DNA of 64,000 nt from Paragonimus westermani (lineage: Eukaryota > Platyhelminthes > Trematoda > Plagiorchiida > Troglotrematidae). The position numbers were made by a program, and so were the translations under genes. Location of the stretch: NCBI GenBank assembly GCA_008508345.1, contig QNGE01001021.1, positions 83,389 through 147,388 of the forward strand, read 5' to 3'. Shown piece by piece: positions 61,001 to 64,000 of this stretch. The notes below the pieces were generated by a model, which saw only the letters and a list, made by a program, of their open reading frames with translations, searched no databases and was not told where the DNA came from. Numbering within the stretch: position 1 is the stretch's first letter; each line of letters begins with the position of its first letter.

Positions 61001-63577
61001 CAGCTATGTGCACGCTCTCTTTTCCACGTACAAACGATGATGGATTACGTCTTACTTGTTTGCTAATTATGACAGAAACTGCTGAAGTCTCCGATTTACG
61101 TACGAGGAACATTTGTATGATCAAGTGTTCGATGTGATGTGTTACGAAAGCGCGCGAATGAGTATCTAGTTACACTAGCTCACTGGCGTGAATGACAATT
61201 CTAAACAGCATGAACTGATTACCCTTCTCTTGTATTATTAAGCAGGTTAGAAATTTTGAAAATATCAAATGCTATTGCACAGTGAACTTGGTAAAACTAC
61301 ACTCGAATTTCCCCCAACCCCACCCCCCAGCAGTACTAGACGGCGAAGATATGTACCCGGATCTTCACGGCTGAAGCGCCAGAAACTGTGACAGCATAAA
61401 AAACAACCGTCACGTCTCTGTAGGCTGAATCGAACTGCTTCGACTGAAACAACTAGAGGCGAGACATATAAAAAGCCACGGGCTTCTTTTCATTGTAATC
61501 AACCAGAAGAACCAAGATTTGTATCCACATCACCATGAAGAGTATCGGACGGCTTGTCTAGTTGCAAGCGCAACAGCTCTTCAGGTCCAAATAAATGTCA
61601 CCCAACGTCTCTTGTACCAACATTACCAACTGATGCTTTTTCAAAGGATGGTTCAAGTCTAGTTCGCAAGACAGGAATGAGGTTAATGTCTGGTCACTGC
61701 CTCTTCCCTATCGAACCAGCTGTCCCCGTTGCCGCTGCCGTGAGAAATGTAACACCCATCCTGCTCTCAATTCAATCTAACGATCCTACGGTAGACCAGG
61801 CCATTTTACCTGAGACTGTCGACAAAAATGGCTTCATATATCGAGCGAATCAATATTGAAGTGAAAGTTAGAAATATCTTAATCGATGAAAAAAGTGATA
61901 GTTCGGCAAGCTGATCACCCGACAGGACCGAGGCCACTCACTATTAATACCTGCAGTGTTTTTGTGATAAGAAACCAATTTCTCGTTCCTTACGGGGTCG
62001 GATTCTGTTTAATAAACTGCTGTAATGCCATACAATTTCTGAAAAAACAACTTGGCACCCTATCTGTTCAACCTTTGTCGCATATTTTTTAAGCCATTCG
62101 ACTTGTCGTGTCTTACATTTCAAGTAATGAATTTGAAAGGACGCAACAGCACAGGCAAGTTGTAATACTCGATGTTTCAACCACCTTACGTAGCACTTTA
62201 AAAATATTTTGGGATTTACAAAATTTACACTGTTCTTGAAAAATTATCGAAAATGTAACCTAGCCGTTTATGTTTCCAATGCACTCAATAAACCCCGTTT
62301 GCAACAAAGCGCGATAGCTGCGCCAAAAGATTCCCCACATCCAAAGAAGAAGACCTAACCATGCGTTCGAATAAAGACATCTCGAACACGCTAACTTGTT
62401 CAGCAACATCAGTAGAATCCTCAAGAGTTAGCATCGGGTACAACTAAATGCGGCTTACACTCGTTGCAGCAAATCGCAGCCATGACCAATACCTCTAGTC
62501 AAGTAAGGATCTGTCTCACACTTTGCGAATAACGACTTACGGAAAACCCGTAGAGCCCAGTGAGTGTTCCAAAGAATTTCACCCACTTGTCGCAGTTTTC
62601 AAAAAGACGATTGCTTTCTTGTTCGCAAGGAATTACGCGTGCCGAATAAGTACCTAGTTACAGAGGAGTTCTCAGAGCAGACGAATTAATTGGAAAAAAA
62701 TCGTTTCCGAAACTCGACATAAAATATACTTACCATCAAATATTTGACCGCGGGATACAGACAAGTGGCAGCATTTCTGACACAAGACAGCCAACATTTA
62801 CATAAGGTTTCCCAATGTGATGTGGCAAACGTTGAACATTCTTGTGCTGTACATATACATACATACAATGAGCATGATCGAAATCCACGCTTCGTGCTCA
62901 GCTATCTGACAGACTTTCATTTAAACTTCCACAATTATAAGTTTGTAATCCAAAGGGTGTAAATTATCCGTCACGTAATTCTATCCGCATATGTAAAGCC
63001 CACCGAGGAAAACGCGTAATTTCTGAACTCTCAAGTCTTCATTTACTGATTGGATAACGCACTCGATAGACTTGTACTCGTACTAACTGCGGGAAGTTAG
63101 TCGAGAAAACGATAACTTTGATTGTCGACTATAACTGGAACAAGCGTACACCTTTACTCTTACCATGGTCTATACTACTCTCACGATCTCCATACTCGAT
63201 TAAATCCTTCACAGTTTCGTCTCCGTTGATGCCCCTAAAGTTGATTTAGATGCTACTCTATCTCAGTTGCACGATGGAAGACCATCTGGTTAACCACTGG
63301 AATAGTAGCAGTCATGGCAGAGCTAGTCTAGTGAGGAAAAGCCCAACGCGCATATTACGGTGCGTCGGAAGCGGTACTTTTATTCTGACGCAGATTGTTT
63401 TGTGCAGTCACCAAGCTTCTCATACCATTCTAATTCCTCGATGTAATAAAAGTCGGGGACCTCTACGAATTAGTCGATTATATACACAACCAAACCACGA
63501 TGGTGATACTTAACTTAGTACGGACAACATCAAGCTGTGTTCTCGCAGATTAGTCTGGAAAGTGTCCCCTATCTTTC
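58011..63577. other. 5' intron or flank of the arrestin gene; first coding exon not found
   Basis: The minus strand was searched for the expected start of arrestin (a VFKK-x-SPNGK, VYLGKRDFVDH-like pattern) and none was found. A minus-strand frame of 167 codons (59738-60241) is the longest here and matches no family. Most likely this is intron, with the start exon beyond base 64000. Confidence 0.5.
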
Positions 63578-64000
63578 TCATCATCATCATCAAAACAGCC
63601 ATGAGCCTGACCAAAAGGTACTGTGGCTCGGGGCGCCGCTCACCGCAACAGTGACGTGGAATATCCTAAAAGGAAAGAGTACTACGAAGGACAAAAAAGA
63701 TTGAAGAAGACTAAATGGAAGAACTAGAAATGGTATGGATAGAGGTACGCCATTGAATGCGACAAACCGCCATCTCGGATAACGCCTCTAACCAACGGTT
63801 TGAGTGATCACGAGGACCCCATCCAGGCAGGCGATGCTTGCCCACTTTGCTCAATGGAGCAGTCAAAGTCTTCATATTTCGTGACCACGTTGTTGCTTGA
63901 CCACCACGCGGTTTAACCCAATCGCTAGTACCCTCAGTATATAATGTCCGGTACGGTAAACGCTCAGCTGGCATACGGAGCACGTGACCCAACCATCGCA
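63578..64000 (-). mobile_element. LINE 3' end with (TGA)n tail, continues past the window
   Basis: The minus-strand frame 63711-63992 reads MGHVLRMPAERLPYRTLYTE, then WVKPRGGQATTW, KTLTAPLSKVGKHRLPGWGP and WLEALSEMAVCRIQW. This is the C-terminal region (GHVLRM...RGG...TW...LPGWGPRD...WLE) of trematode-type non-LTR elements. The 3' end lies in a (TGA)n tail at 63578-63592. The reverse transcriptase core should lie beyond 64000. Good preservation suggests a younger insertion than the LINEs in introns 5 and 8. Confidence 0.85.

Noticed and set aside
1..64000. CRISPR arrays, bacterial operons or plasmid features
   Set aside because: No regular spaced repeats and no prokaryotic gene layout. The sequence is clearly from an animal genome with introns.

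Overview
The window is eukaryotic. It holds most of one gene, a beta-type arrestin, on the minus strand. Ten exons (57625-58010 down to 7069-7237) were assembled by eye from arrestin-family similarity. At every junction the splice site is GT/AG and the codon phase matches, giving about 500 codons ending in a stop. The first ~40 residues (start codon and first beta strands) were not found and probably lie beyond base 64000. The gene covers more than 51 kb for about 1.5 kb of coding sequence. Its introns run from about 1 kb to 21.8 kb.

The rest is mostly decayed retroelement sequence in introns and flanks. There are Penelope-like elements (reverse transcriptase plus GIY-YIG endonuclease) and non-LTR LINEs of RTE/CR1-like type (AP endonuclease plus reverse transcriptase). 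There are also short tRNA-like SINEs and short (TGA)n tails. This mixture, the very long introns and moderate GC point to a flatworm, most likely a digenean trematode. That is inference; no species marker was seen.

Layout from left to right: 1-7068 is the 3' flank of the arrestin gene, with a Penelope fragment at 4440-4890. 7069-7237 is the terminal exon with the AP2-binding motif. 7238-10503 (intron 9) carries a SINE. 10504-10797 is the long C-tail exon. 10798-15095 (intron 8) is a nest of elements: a minus-strand LINE split by a plus-strand Penelope element, with another Penelope fragment beside it. Exons follow at 15096-15182, 16764-16910 and 22111-22183. Intron 5 (22184-44000) is huge, with LINE remnants at 38760-40260 and 41390-42160. 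Exons at 44001-44085, 45068-45203, 49547-49614 and 51482-51541 follow. Intron 1 (51542-57624) holds the most complete Penelope element. The 57625-58010 exon carries a roughly 48-residue insertion. 58011-64000 is 5' intron or flank, ending in the 3' part of another LINE.

Arrestins bind phosphorylated G-protein-coupled receptors, stop G-protein coupling and link receptors to clathrin and AP2. The predicted protein keeps the finger loop, the lariat-loop aspartates, the polar-core arginine and the AP2 motif. It differs from vertebrate beta-arrestins by the N-domain insertion, a diverged central exon, a long Pro/Ser-rich C-tail and an altered clathrin box. No other protein-coding gene, tRNA, rRNA or CRISPR array could be supported.
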